Source of the DNA: Ophthalmolycus amberensis
Taxonomy: Eukaryota; Chordata; Actinopteri; Perciformes; Zoarcidae
Reading direction: 5' to 3'
Assembly (NCBI GenBank): GCA_024529925.1
Contig: JAFEUB010001430.1
Span: 203,501-267,500 of the forward strand
DNA length: 64,000 nt
Shown piece after piece: positions 21,595-34,600 of this stretch. Position 1 is the first letter of the stretch. The number at the start of each line of letters is the position of its first letter. The notes beneath the pieces were generated by a model. The model made no database searches. It was given only the letters and a program-made list of their open reading frames with translations, and was not told the origin of the DNA. The position numbers and the translations under genes were made by a program.

Positions 21595-24500
21595 ATGAGT
21601 GAACCATCTTCTCCACTGGAGGTCGACATGGTAAATGCTCATGGGATGATGTATGGTCAGATGAAAGAAATATTATTTTTGATGATGATATTGGTGATAT
21701 TGTATGATAACAACTTCAACTTTAATATGAAATGCTACCACAGCGAAGAACAGTCTGAGATGTCTGCCGGCCTCGGTAAGAATGCAAAACATAAAGAAAT
21801 ACAGTTTGTATCTTGAAACACCCTCCATGTTACCTTTAAGCTTGATATGGCCGATAGGTTAGCAAACAGTTTGTATTTACACATACAGCCGTGTCTCCGC
21901 CAAAACCACAAAAAGTAAATATGGGGCCTTTCTCAATACCAAGTACGCCAAGTACGGACTTGTGTACTTGTGAGTTTGGACCTGGGAGACTCCCAAGGAT
22001 GGGAGGACGCAGTTTACTTGATGACAACCCTGACTTTTTTCGTTTTCATTTAAAATAAGAAAACGATATGATGTATATATTCTCATTCACGCGTGCTAAC
22101 TCACACACGATGGCCGACAATGCAAAGTGCTCCCTTAACAATAGGGAGTAATTAGGCAGCTACAGTAACTGGGAGGCCACATATAAACAGAAGCAGCAAC
22201 TTCAGGGACACAGCAGGGGAGTTTTTTAGTGGCCCTAAAAGTGACACAAAACATTAAGAACAATAACATATTATAACAGTAACAATAACCAAAAATGTAT
22301 ACGGGGTGGAGGGTCCAATGCCAACTCACACAATAATAATTTGGGCATATTTAACTGTTGATTGTGGAGCATCAGCATTTTGGGAAAACACATGAAAAAA
22401 GCAAATCAATCAAACCATTATTTAATCCTCATTATTTTATCATGGCTTGATGGTACTCAGATTCTTGGATTTTAGTGCAATATGCATTGTACACTGTTGC
22501 ACACTAGTGAACCTTAATGACAAGTTAATGATTACCTCATGTAACCTGAGAAAAGCTCAAGCCTTTATAATGTTCCCTCTGGCTTACTGGTGTATAAAAT
22601 GCATGTGCCAACAGGCAGAATTGTAACTCCATTCATGCTCACCAGCAGATTGTAATCATTGTGCAGCGTCAGCATTTCCTGTGCTTTAGATATGTCGTGT
22701 ATTGGCAGAATATCAGCATAGCAACACAACACATTATCGTCATGTAGAGCCTTCTTATATACAGTCTTTGGTGAGAGCACAATAAGAAATAGCTGTGTGT
22801 GAGGTGAATGAGTGGCACTCCTGCTGCACATAAAGTGGCTGTGACATGCATGTGAGGTGCAGCTTAAATGCTGCTTCTCTGAGTTTTTTCCATGAGATAC
22901 AGTAACAGAGCGGCTATGCCAGGCATTTCAACACTGACATCTGACTGGAGCAGCTGTCATAGAACAAACAGGCCAGCTCTCTGGTTTCTCAGTGTCTTTT
23001 AATGCATCACACTGTCATCACTGTCATTAGGAATTTGAATGACAAAAAACACAAAAAGAATAAAAGATGAATTTTATTTTTATGATCTGCTTTGCATAAA
23101 AAAAAAAAATGGGTTCTATTGGTCCGTCATAGAAATGTATCAGGTGATGCGTTTCCCGTAACCAGAAGCCTTGAATCACAAGGTGCTGAAGGACTTTGGA
23201 CACTAGAAATTGCTGTGTCTTGTGAGAGATGCTCCTAAACCACAAGTGACAGAGATGCACAGGTGACTTCAGCGTCTTCTCTTCAGGTATGGTGTTGAAT
23301 ATTCTTTTGATTTTGCAGACAGAATAGCAGCGTAGTCTTATTCACAATGGCAGTTATATTCCACATATCCACAAGAAGGCCTTCCACTTAGCACTTACTT
23401 AGCATTTATTGTGTTCATACTAGCTTGTTGCGCTTATTGTATTTGTATTAGTTTGTGGCACTTATTGCATTCGTTTGTTTCTGCTCTGGTTTATGCTCTT
23501 AGATGCTTGTTTGAAAAAAGGAGATGCACTTATGACTTCTGGTGACTTGTAGATCTCTTGAAAACCGATGTTGAATCCACTCATTGTAAGTCGCTTTGGA
23601 TAAAAGCGTCTGCTAAATGACTGTAATGTAATGTAATGTAATATTCTGCTTTGTAGCTTATTTCTTACGATACATGAGTTTATAGAGTATACATTTGAAC
23701 ATAGATTTCTTTGTTCAAAATTTAGATATTTTGAGAGTATGGCACTTGAGCTACAATATAATGCTGATGATTGTACAATAAGACACAGGCAGACAGAGGA
23801 GCACGTTGTGGCTTGCTGTCTGAGTGCAGGAGTTCATAAACATTAACAGAGTCATATGACTGTCAGTGTGACAATCTGTTGTATAATAATTAAAAAGAAG
23901 TCAAACCTCAGCTGTACTTCTAGTCAGAATGTGTTTTTTTTTACTTTAACTGACAATAAGCTCCTCTAATCATGTGATTTAGCATTTACAAGTCATGTAC
24001 TTTCAGTGAATTAACACACAATAATGAGGCGATTTAAGGTTATTCAATATTATTGTATCATTTGCTTATTTTAGCTGCTGTTAGAGGGACTGCGATGGAG
24101 ACATTTGGCCTCAGGAGGACCCAGTCCCTGAGGAGTCTTTCTGGGGTTCAGGAGAGGTCATGGGTCATGCCAGCTCCCACCCGCTGGGACAGGAAGTCTG
24201 TGTCTCAGCTGGTACAACAGTAAGTTCTGCACAATATACCGTATGTGCACATACAGCATTAAATCAAACACATTGGTAGCTTCCCAGTATATTCTTCTTC
24301 TGGTAGCCAATAAGAAAATGAAAATTGAGCATTGCTCAAGGGCACGTAAACAGTTTCATTCACTTTTGCTGCTCACGAATTTGCAGCTGATTCTTGGATA
24401 CAAATAAAAAGAATTGTTTATAAATTTGTCAATTCCTTTTTGCCAAACAGTTACCAAAGCTGTGCTGACCTGAGGGGTATCGAGAAACAGGAGCATAAAC

Positions 24501-27500
24501 TTCCGGTAATACATCTTTTTATTTTCTTATTTTCATCATGAGTAATACAATGTGACAACCAATACAACAACAACAACAACACTGCCCAAAAACACAGGCA
24601 TACAATTCAATTGCTGCTTTCAGGTGTCAGAAAGCTGTGTGGACGGTCGATGGAGGCAGCTGGAGGACGGCGACAACGTGGCCCTCTGGGGATCCGGAGG
24701 AAGCTCCAATTTGTCCAGGAGTCGCTCCATGGACTTCCTCCCTCAGAGGGAGTCGTCAGGCACCAGAGCTCTGTGTGCCCTGTTTGAGTCCAAGGCCACC
24801 CGGCAGCAAGGCTTCAACAGCAGCCCTCGGCTCAACTCAGCCTCTGCTACTGGCAGTAACACAGTGAGAGACTGCCCTCTGCTGGATTGGAGAAGTCACA
24901 AGGAAACAACCATTCAGGTGTGAGAGTTTAGAACATGTATCATTTTTAGAGCAGATTTCACTACATTGACTGTGCTCAGTGATGCCGTCTTTGATTCTTT
25001 GTACCCTAGAGTCCAGTTAACAGCTCATTTAGCTTGTAGATGCAGACATTGAAAGTAAACAACCAGACATTTAACACAACACCTTCACCTCAGGACAGAA
25101 ACACAAGCTCCCATGGAAGCTGTGGCCAATCTGGCATCACACATGTTTTTAAAGGAATACATTTGGGAAATCACTCTCTTGCTAAGAGTGAAATGTGACA
25201 ACAGATACCACTCTCATGTCTGTTCACTAAATATGAAGCTAGAGCCTGAAGGCGGTTAGCTTAGCTTAGCATAAGGCAGGGGGAAATGTAGAATGGCACT
25301 GTCCAAATGTAACAAAACCAACCTTCCAGCACCTGTAAAGCTCACTAAATATTATGATCTATCTCATTAATTTAACCTGTATGAAAATGAAATGTACAAT
25401 AAACTATTTGTGTTTTTTTGGAGAGTTGGGTTCTTTAGTTTAAGGGTACTGGCTGTCAGATTTTGAAAAACCTTGGACATATGTAATGGGTATCAATGTT
25501 CTCATCCAACTCTTGGAAAGAGAGCGAATAAAGGTATATCTCTAAATGTCAAACTATTCATAAACAACACAAAAACAGTGTGTTGTAACCGTCTTCACCA
25601 CACTATATGTTGTTTATCCACAGAGAGCCGCCCAGGTGGAAGGCAGAAAGGCCATGAATGGACTCCCAGAGTCTTCAGCCGCAGCATCCAGATACACACA
25701 AGGTGAGCAGTGGTGCTTGTTGTCATGTTTATAGTCACTGAGATTTGATAGGGCAGATGGGGTTTGGTGCCCCCCCCCCAAAGGCATTAGATCACTGTTG
25801 TATTTTGGTACCCCGGTTCACAATCACTCTAGTCTAAAGGACTATTGGAACCTTTTGGAAAACTAAGACCACCATCTCTGACCTTTGAGGAAGTCAGTGT
25901 TCTTGCTGGGTCTTTGAAATATGTATGCAAACTGAGACATTTATCCGTCTGTGCCAAAAACAGTGCTTGAGCATCACCGCAGATCAAGTATCTCATATTA
26001 ATCTAGATTAAGTTGCCAGAGTAAAAATGCCTCGGGTATTTAAAGTGTCAGCGTGCACATCCTGACATGGGTAAACACTGACCTCTGTGTTCTTTGGTCC
26101 TGTGAGTTAGAGGGAAACATCTAAATAAAGAAAGGATCTTGCGGCGTAAATGCATAACTATGCGTTTGGCTTACATGCTTAAGATAGGAGTGAGGCTGTT
26201 GCTGATGGCTCGGACCATGACGCAGACCGTGGCCCTCTGAGCCGTGTGCCTCCTGTGTCCTGGAACTGACACCAAGGCAGCATATCGTGCTTGACACTTT
26301 GACCCTGAGATGTACGCGGTGTGAATAAGACACAAAGAGGAATGTGAGTCGACAGAGGATGACCGACATAAATCATAATTTATTTTCCCTAACATCGGTG
26401 TAAATATGTAAAAAAAACTTCAGCTATGAATTGGCTAACCACTAGATAATCATCTTATGGTCTACTAGCATTATGTAGCAGAACATAATGTGACAATACT
26501 AATATGAAATAGTCTCCTTTGTAGCATTATTCGTCTACCACTTTACCAAAATACCTTAAGTATGTCTTTTTTTTAGATATGTTGCCCACCAAACACCCGC
26601 TCACACACATACTGCAGGTCCCACCCAGTGCCCGTTATAGTGGGTGACAATATAGCTCTGGGAATGGGAGGTGGAGGGGTGCCTCAGTCTCTCAGTGACT
26701 AACAGAGGTGATTGACTCAGCCGAGTAGCAGCAGCCGCCAGCCCACCCTCCCAAAATAGCCAGAGTCTTCCGCTAGGGCAGTGGGATCTGATAAAAATCA
26801 GCTGTCACCGAGGCCACAGGAGTAGAAAGAGTTCAGTCACAGTGAGCGGAGCACGGAGAGAGGAGACAGGCTGTATCGCACATCACAGGGGCCTTAAGTT
26901 ATCCAGCACAGCGGACATATACAGGGAAGGGACAGAGAACGACGCTGGATGGTATTTTAGTGAGTATCATGAGTTTTAACTTGGAGGAAACTGAGGCGAA
27001 TGCGTAGCCGGTTTAAAATATACTGTATAATAACGACTGAGTATAAGCTGCTTTGTTCCGTTTCATGAATCTGTCTGATGTGATTGATATGTAAGATAAG
27101 CAAATGAACATGGAGTTTAGTGGATGCTCTTTCAGTTTATTTCAGTATAACAATATTCAAAATATAAAATTGTATTTGTCTTGTATTGTATTGTAATACA
27201 AATTGTATTTGTATTTGAAACCAATACTTTTCTGCGATTCATTTAAAGATTACGGATTAAAAGCTTCGATTTTGTTTTTCAATTTTTCTGATTTTGAACA
27301 AAGAAACAAAAAGAAACTATGATGATCTAAATGCTTTCCATTTCCTTCATATTTATGGATTTTTCTTTATGAGTGATACCAGAGCTAAACAAGGTCCCAA
27401 ATTGGAGTGTGACTACATTGCTGGCATCATCATTAAGTCTTAAGTGGCTATCAGTTTTCAGCCCTTTATTCATAGAAATGTCCGGAATGGGAGGTCAGAC

Positions 27501-29540
27501 AACAGGATCACTCAATCATTATCTCTCCGTCTTTCTATCATCACCAGAGTCATGATGAACTGTGGAATGAGAAGCAGCATATCTGCCTTTCAAGCAATAA
27601 GGAAAATCAGACCTAACTTTTATTGACTGGTACGTGTAATACTGGTGCGATGTGCTCTTCGGGGCCTTTTGGCATGCTGGATTTCATTACAGTCTGTGAA
27701 TGTGGCGGCAATCGCCAACAGCTGACTGGCGGTGAAGGTGGTGGTAGTGAAGAACAAATACCAACTGCATTTCACCATCATTTGTACAGCTGCCAGCTGC
27801 CAGCGGCCCAAAACGCTCCCCACATTACTGTGCCGCTAATAGCTCCTCTTCATTCCTGGAGAATGAACCCAGATCAGAGAGACGTCAGCAGAAATCGCTG
27901 TCAAAGGGTGGGAATCACTGAGGGAAGGTATCAAAGGCCAATGAAGCTTTGAGTCACTTTTGATTTGGTAACTACTGGATTTTACACGTCCGTATTTCCC
28001 CCCGCTATTGATACGTGTGTATGGTGATAAGTCATGAAGTTCACCAGCTCATTGAGTGGGTGAGGACTTCCACAGGACACGCATGGCACGCGGTTGTCTC
28101 ATTCAGTCTGCTCACCCATCTATGGAAATAGTTTAAGTCCGGGCTCGTGAGAGGCGCCAGCTTGCTGGTCCATCCTTTTGTCCTGCGAGGGCTTAGTGTG
28201 TGAAAAGGGGAGGTGTGTTCAAATATGGCCAGCCGGATGGCCTGTGCAGCACTCTGGGCTGTCGACCTTTGGTCGTATTGTTCACAGTGCTGTTGTTGTT
28301 GTTGTTGAAATGCTTTCTGAATTTGACACATCTACCATGAACTTTACTCAAACTGTGATGCGTATTGAGGAAATTGGCTTTTTAAAAATCAATTGAAGAA
28401 CTGTATAATTGCAGAGTAAACCAACCAGGTGATCTAACGCACACTAAGCTGAGATCATTTCTACATTTTTTTACAGGGTCAGGCAGGCGCATTCCTGTGC
28501 AATGTGCAGACAATCTGTGTCACTCCAGCTGAGCTAGCAGTTGCTGTTTCTTTTTTTTCCTTCTCAGGTGTCATGGTCAGTCTATGGCATGCAGTTTGGT
28601 GATGGTCCCACAGCAGCAGGCAGGCTGTGTGGGCCTGTTTGTCCTGTCAGCTACTGGCATCATAGCCTTTGTAAACTCACTTGTTTGTTACAATGTTTGC
28701 CTTAAGCACAATAAATCATATGTTGGTTCATTTGAATAATTAAGTCCCACAAGCGACTCAGAATCCCTGTTAGGATGCCAGATACCGTCGGCCTTTTGGA
28801 TGGAATAGTTTCCACAAGTTAAGAGGGAGCTGCAACAGCGATAAGAAAGATTCCTACGCCACTAAAAATATACACACAGTGTTATCATTAACTTGTTGCT
28901 CGCACTAGTCGCACTCCACACTTATTTCGGGACACTGAAAAGGAGTCCTATTTTTACAAGTGTGTGTCAACAAATCTAATCTAGCAAAAGAGACAGCATT
29001 AAAAGGTTATTTTACTGTTACTGTTACTGAGCAAATTATTTAAAAATGTAGATATTTTAGGTATATTTATTGGATTTATTTTGTCTTTTCTATTGCAGAT
29101 GACAAATATAGTCCATCACTGACTAAGGGGGGCACGCCAACAAGACAAAGCAGAGACAAGATATCTACTTCCTCCTCGGTGAGAGACAGATCAGCCTTCT
29201 ATCTGTCAAGAGCAGCAGCTATCGACTCCACAGGAGGCGCAACACAGCCAGTGAGTTCCTAAAATGCCTCTCATTCCTCCCCAAACACTGAGGTCAAGGG
29301 CTTCAATAGATTATAACCACAATGCTCTTTGTCAATGGGAGCGACTCAACATTTTACAAGAAAGCTATTGCATACTTGCATATACATGTATAGCACACGT
29401 GCAGCACAGTAATAATATATGCTTTTACAGAAAATAATGTAACATACTCATGATACAAACTGATCTAAACCACACTTTATTTTTCTGTTGTTCTACAGGA
29501 ATTCGTCAGTACTCCAGGAACGAGAGCTAAAAACAGTAAG
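21595..29540 (+). CDS. xirp1: xirp1 N-terminal small coding exons (alternative 5' part of Xin gene)
   Basis: Eight small exons chain with matching phases to 275 codons: 21595-21630, 21754-21775, 24075-24219, 24451-24505, 24624-24917, 25624-25702, 29099-29250 and 29499-29540. All have GT-AG borders. The last ends at phase 0, exactly what the next exon (31651) and the LIM exon (40274) require. The product reads MSEPSSPLEVDM, then METFGLRRTQSLRSLSGVQE and QLVQHYQSCADLRGIEK, followed by Ser/Arg-rich sequence with no known catalytic fold. The first two exons are the least certain: the 123-bp intron between them is a multiple of three and the frame is also open through it. The other six are well supported by codon-phase agreement. 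Mammalian XIRP1 has essentially one coding exon, so these exons are notable. Assignment to xirp1 rests on collinearity and phase, not on transcripts. Confidence 0.65.
23385..23642 (+). repeat. Teleost SINE-like repeat with LINE-type 3' tail
   Basis: Ends with GTCGCTTTGGATAAAAGCGT CTGCTAAATGAC and a short TGTAA/ATG tandem, a 3' tail shared by many fish SINEs and LINEs. Lies in an xirp1 intron. Left border approximate. Confidence 0.65.
25145..25460 (+). repeat. Teleost dispersed MITE-like repeat copy 1
   Basis: Contains GGTTAGCTTAGCTTAGCATA and CCAGCACCTGTAAAGCTCAC, phrases of a very common fish repeat. A second diverged copy lies at 39090-39440 and a short head (AATAGTTTGACATTTTGGGA) at about 44135. 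Borders approximate. Confidence 0.6.
26751..26959 (+). promoter_or_regulatory. Candidate internal muscle promoter and non-coding first exon for the long xirp1 form
   Basis: A CArG-like CCAAAATAGC (26751-26760), a TATA-like GATAAAAATC (about 26790) and an E-box CAGCTG (26799-26804) sit just upstream of a stretch that ends in a strong splice donor, TTA|GTGAGT at 26960. Human XIRP1 has a non-coding first exon spliced to one giant coding exon; this segment could play that role, splicing to the acceptor before 31651. All inferred from motif arrangement. Confidence 0.35.
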
Positions 29541-29825
29541 GTACTGTATAGTTCATTTAGCATCCTTTACTGCAGTGTGTGGGTTCTGTTATTAATATGT
29601 TTGCTTTGTAGCTGACGGTTATTTTGCTTGTTTGACCAACGACATACCTTTGACATACATTCAAGAAGTCAAGAAGCAACATAACAGCACCATTTAATGA
29701 CATTTACAGTAAGATAAAATACCGTAACAACTTAACTGCTCTATGTTCAGCACCATATTCTTTTCCCATGGCCTCGGCATTACAATCAACATACAATGAC
29801 TCGTAATGTATTTCACAGTAATGTA

Positions 29826-29885
29826 TATTAGATTAGAAAACTTTATTAATCCCCAGTGGGGAAACTCATTTGTCACCCAAAAACT
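29826..29885. repeat. Short copy of a teleost repeat
   Basis: Contains ACTTTATTAATCCCCAGTGG, a phrase typical of a common fish dispersed repeat. Lies in the last intron before the giant xirp1 exon. Confidence 0.5.
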
Positions 29886-30559
29886 CATACAGAATATCAT
29901 CCAGAGCTGACCAACATTAGTATTGTAGATTTCTTTAAAACTAGAAAATTGGAAATTTTCAATGGGCTCCAGCAAAATGTGTGAACACATTAAATCTAAA
30001 TTATTAAGAGTGACACAAATAAGAGTAAACTATCTGCCAGATACTTACAGTCTGCAAGTACCACATTTGGACAGTGACACATTTTGTATTGTATTTGACT
30101 TTCCATAACACAGAATTTTAAATAAAACAACTTTTACGTTTAAGTGCTGAGGGTGGTCACATCCATCTTGGGTCAAAGGCCTTTTCCAACAATAAAGCAG
30201 AACAATTACAGAGCTACAATTCTTACACTATTCACACAATATGAACACCGTTAAATGATTTTATCATTTAATCACAAAATGAATTTGTCAACATCTGTTT
30301 AATCTTGTAAGATCAAGTTTTTACTCGGTTCATCTCACTTCAATCATTTTTATTGGAGCAAAATAAGTTTGTCAGTCAAGCAGACAGGCTGACAAACAGT
30401 AACTGTAGTAAATGTTGCATCATGCACCTGACAAACTGAACTGTTTGTATTATAGTCTACTATAGTCCAATCCTAATGAATCCACCAGAAGAAAACTCAG
30501 CACCATCTAGTGGACTGAAAAAGCTATTTTACCAAAAAGCTTTTATTTGTATTTGCAAT

Positions 30560-31000
30560 ATTAATAGCTTATATAATAAATGATTGATTGTTGGCGTCCA
30601 TGTATCGAGACAATATTACCGAGCGAAATATCGCGATACTATGCTGTATCGATTTGGATCGAATGACTGCATGTATGTGAAAGGTGCAGTTCATGGTGAC
30701 GAACCTACGGATAGCTATCAGCCAACTATGAAGTTGGCTGATAGATTCCCGTCAGCTCTATGGAGTGTTTCAGCATCTTTCAACTCATTGTTTTGGTTTT
30801 GCGACCACAACTTTACTATTTTGGTCAGGTCGCGCTGCCCTCATCAGTGTCGTTTTCGTCCACAGCAGGCAGCTGATTCCATAAAAAATAAACACTGTAC
30901 CCTACCTGCTCAGCACCAAAGAGACAAAATCAGCAACCAGCTGGAGAACATAGTGGAGCATAGACTGGCTAAAGATCCAGATATGTCCCTCAGGAGTTGA
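30560..31000. repeat. Transposon-like non-coding segment with perfect hairpin
   Basis: Includes ATATCGCGATACTATGCTGT ATCGAT, reminiscent of a common fish hAT-type repeat, and a perfect 13-bp stem with 4-base loop at 30715-30744. An open frame of 138 codons spans it but contains these repeat sequences and has no protein character. Confidence 0.45.
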
Positions 31001-31221
31001 GACCAAAAACAGAGATAAAATCAGAATGAATATTCAACTTACATTTATCAGATTACTATACTTCAAATGAGAGATCATTTTGCTCCATCTCTGCTGGATA
31101 TACAACTGTTGGCCTACAAGATTCCCATTCAAATGATAAAAATATGTCATTTTTGTGTATGCAGCTTGTTTCCACTGCCCCCATGTGGCCAAAAACATTA
31201 AGTGAATGCTGATTTAATGGA

Positions 31222-31372
31222 ATTCAATTTAATTTATTTGTAAAGCCTCAAATCACAAATTACAAATTTGCCTCAGAGGGCTTTACAATCTGTACGGCAT
31301 ATGATATCCTCTGTCCTTGGACCCACGCAGCGAAAAGAAAAACCTCCCCAAAAAATAACCCTTTGCAGATTT
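31222..31372 (-). repeat. Minus-strand copy of the CCCTCTGAGGC teleost repeat
   Basis: Reverse-complement match to the repeat at 5971-6170: GCCTCAGAGGGCTTTACAAT, CTGTACGGCATATG and the AT-rich 3' end. It sits about 280 bp before the acceptor of the giant xirp1 exon. Confidence 0.65.
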
Positions 31373-31650
31373 GTATTTCCAAAGGAAGACATTTAGAAAT
31401 TAGGGTAACTTGGTGCATTTGGAGTAAAGACTAGGTGTCTGTTCGATGTCTGCTTACTAACAGCTATGAAGTGTTTTGTTAACCCTGGTGTGACAGTGGA
31501 TGGTTTGCTAACATCAAGCGAGCATAAACAAAGGTAAAGTATGGCTTTATTTACTAAAATGCATGCCATTCTAATATTTGCACCTTAACTAATGCTGCTT
31601 TTGATTACTGAAACCTGACAATATTACTCCCATCTGTCTTTCATTTAAAG

Positions 31651-34600
31651 ATGGCTGAAGCAGGCAGGAAAATCACAGTTTCACAATCATCTCATGATGA
31701 AGATGACCTGCCTCTCCCCCCACCTCCTCCCGTACCACCCAGACCCGTTGACTATGAAGGGCCTTCAGCAATAACTAGCCTCCCTCTGCCTCCACCGAAA
31801 GAAACCTTTTCCACATTTTACCAGCAACGGAATAAGAGTGAGCTAAAGAGGCTCTTTAAACACATCCACCCAGGCATAAGGGCAAGTCTCGATGATGCAG
31901 TGGACGATGAGATAATGAAGGCAGTGCAGCCAGGAAATACTCAAGCAGCGGATGCAGCTTATCAAGGTGAAGTGCAGTCCATGAGGTGGATCTTTGAGAA
32001 CTGGACTCTGGACAATATTGGGGATCCTCATGCAACCAAGAAGCTGCTGGATGATGAGGAGTTAAAAGGTGGAAACGTCAGGGGTACCTCCTCTATGTTT
32101 GAGCACATTGACAGCACCCAACACATGTCTGCTAAAAGACAGAATTCTGTCAGAGGGGATGTGAGAACATCAACATGGCTGTTTGAGACCCAGCCCTTAG
32201 ATTCTCTAAATGAATCAAAAAGAGAAGAGGGTGAGCTGGTCGAAGCAGTGCTGAAAGAACCTATCCAGCCAGGAGATGTAACAGGGGCTCGGCTGCTTTT
32301 TGAGTCTAAACCATTGAGTGACTTTGGACGCTGCAACTCCATAGAAGACCACAGCTTCCTCAAACTGAGATCTGAGCTTCAGGAGCAGAAAGGAGATGTC
32401 CAGAAGACTTTAAAACTCTTCCAGGCAGACCCTTGCTGTGCCATCAGAGACAACAGGGGCAATATCCATGAGATTAAATCCATCTGCAGGGAGGAGATCA
32501 ACAGCAGCAACATCAGCACTGCCCGTTGGCTTTTTGAAACCCAGCCTTTGGATCTGAATAATAAGGGAACTGATGGGGTAAAATTAATCCGGGGTATATC
32601 TCTGGAAGAGGCTCACAGAGGAGGAGTTGACCAAAAGAGGTGGATGTTTGAAACTCAGTCATTTGACACAATACAAGAAGTTGTCGGAGTGGACAAGTTT
32701 GAAGGAACGGTGGCTGATTGCGCTGGAGAGGCCGACGTTGTGAACAAGAGGAAGCTCTTTGAGATGCAACCCTTGGCAGCAATAAAAGGAGACTGCGCAG
32801 AGCAGTCTTTGGAAAAGGAAGAAATTATTGCGGGAGATGTTAAGACTTCTCTGTGGCTGTTTGAAACTCAACCCATGGAGACCCTTAATGATAGCTATGA
32901 AGTTGGGCATTTGAAGAAAGTTACCCTTTCAGCTGACGAACAAGGAGAAGTAAAAGGCAAAAAACAAATATTTGAGAGCTGCAGTATTCAAAAGAACACC
33001 TCATTCAAAGAACAAGAGATTGAAAAGGGCGATGTTAAAGGATTCAAACATCTTTTTGAAACAATTCCACTCAGCAAAATCGCTCAGTCTGATGAAGAGT
33101 TGATTGAGGTGGAAAAGGCGATTGCAGCAGGAAACGTAAAAGGCACCAAAGCAATGTTTGAGACAACTCCTTTATATGCAATAAAGGACAGCTCTGGAAA
33201 CCTCCATACAGTCACAACAGTCAGCCGAGAAGAATTAATCAAAGGAAAGGTCCAAAACTACAAGTGGATGTTTGAAACAAAGCCTTTAGACGAGCTTGCA
33301 GAAAGAAAAGCAAATGTTGAGGTGATCAAAGGCATCACCAGACAGGAGGATACAATGGGCGATGTCAAGATGGCGAAGTGGCTTTTTGAAACCCAGACAA
33401 TAGATGGGATCCACTCCAAGTTCAACCAGACGGAGCAGGATGCTTCTGTAGAAGACGAGCATCGTAAAGGTGATGTCAACAACTGTAAATGGTTATTTGA
33501 GACACAACCAATGAACATTTTGTATGACAAATCAGAAAACATCAATGATAAAGAAGCCGTTGACAATACCAATGTCAAGTCCATTACTTGGCTTTTCGAA
33601 TCACAGCCTCTAGACACCATCAAAGATGGCGAAGAGTACAATCTGAAGCTATGCAACACCATACAGGATTCTGTCAAATCGGAGGTTGGTGTTCAAACAG
33701 TCAAACATGTTTTTGAAACTGAAACCTTGGATAGAATAAGAAAGGATGCAAACTCTGAACACAATGTGAGATGTGTCAGCCAGGTCAACTTTCAGTCCGG
33801 AGATGTCTCACGAGTCAAAGAACTTTTTGAATCCCACTCTCTTGATGAAATAGGATCAGAAATGGTGACATCTGATGAGCAGAACCAAGACGAACACCTT
33901 GTGGAAGGTTCCGTACATAAATGTACCTGGATGTTTGAGAACTGTCCCATGAACCAGATGAATAAGGACATTGAGGGTGCAAACATTCAGAGAGTCAGTG
34001 GTGAAGGAGGTGGCGATGTACAGAACAAAAAGTTTATGTTCGAAACTTCCTCACTGGACAAAATCCAGGACCAGCCCCTTGAACAGAAGTCAGACTCTGT
34101 GGAGGAGCCTGTGAGCAGTGTTGACGTAAAGTCGAGCACAATGACTTTTGAGTCCCTGCCACTGTATGCCATCAGAGATAAAGAGGGAGAGTTTCATGAA
34201 GTTACAACTGTGAAAAAAGAGGAGGTAATGAGTGGTGATGTCAGAGGAGCAAGGTGGATGTTTGAGACAAAACCCCTTGACGCCATCAACGCAGACAAGG
34301 AAGTTTACGTCATCCGAGCTGTAACCCAGGAAGATGTCAAGAAAGGAGATGTGAAATCAGTCAGATGGAAGTTTGAAACACAACCTTTGGACTCCCTTAC
34401 CAGCCGAGATGAGCCCTCTGTCCGGGTCATTGAAGACTTGGGAAGCAGTAATGTGCAACTCAATAAACAGATATTTGAATCTGAGCAGTCATGCCAGAAA
34501 TTCATGCGAATGGTTAGTGTGACCGACGTCCAGCATGGCGACGTCAGGACCTCCACCTGGCTCTTTGAGAATCAAACCATTGACAGTCTGAAAGGGGAAC

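Noticed and set aside
21574..21816. Single 80-codon frame through 21630-21753
   Set aside because: The middle part is low-complexity hydrophobic and flanked by splice signals; treated as a 123-bp intron inside the xirp1 5' exons, though read-through stays in frame.
30584..31000. 138-codon plus-strand open frame
   Set aside because: Covers repeat-like CGATA sequence and a perfect hairpin; no protein character.
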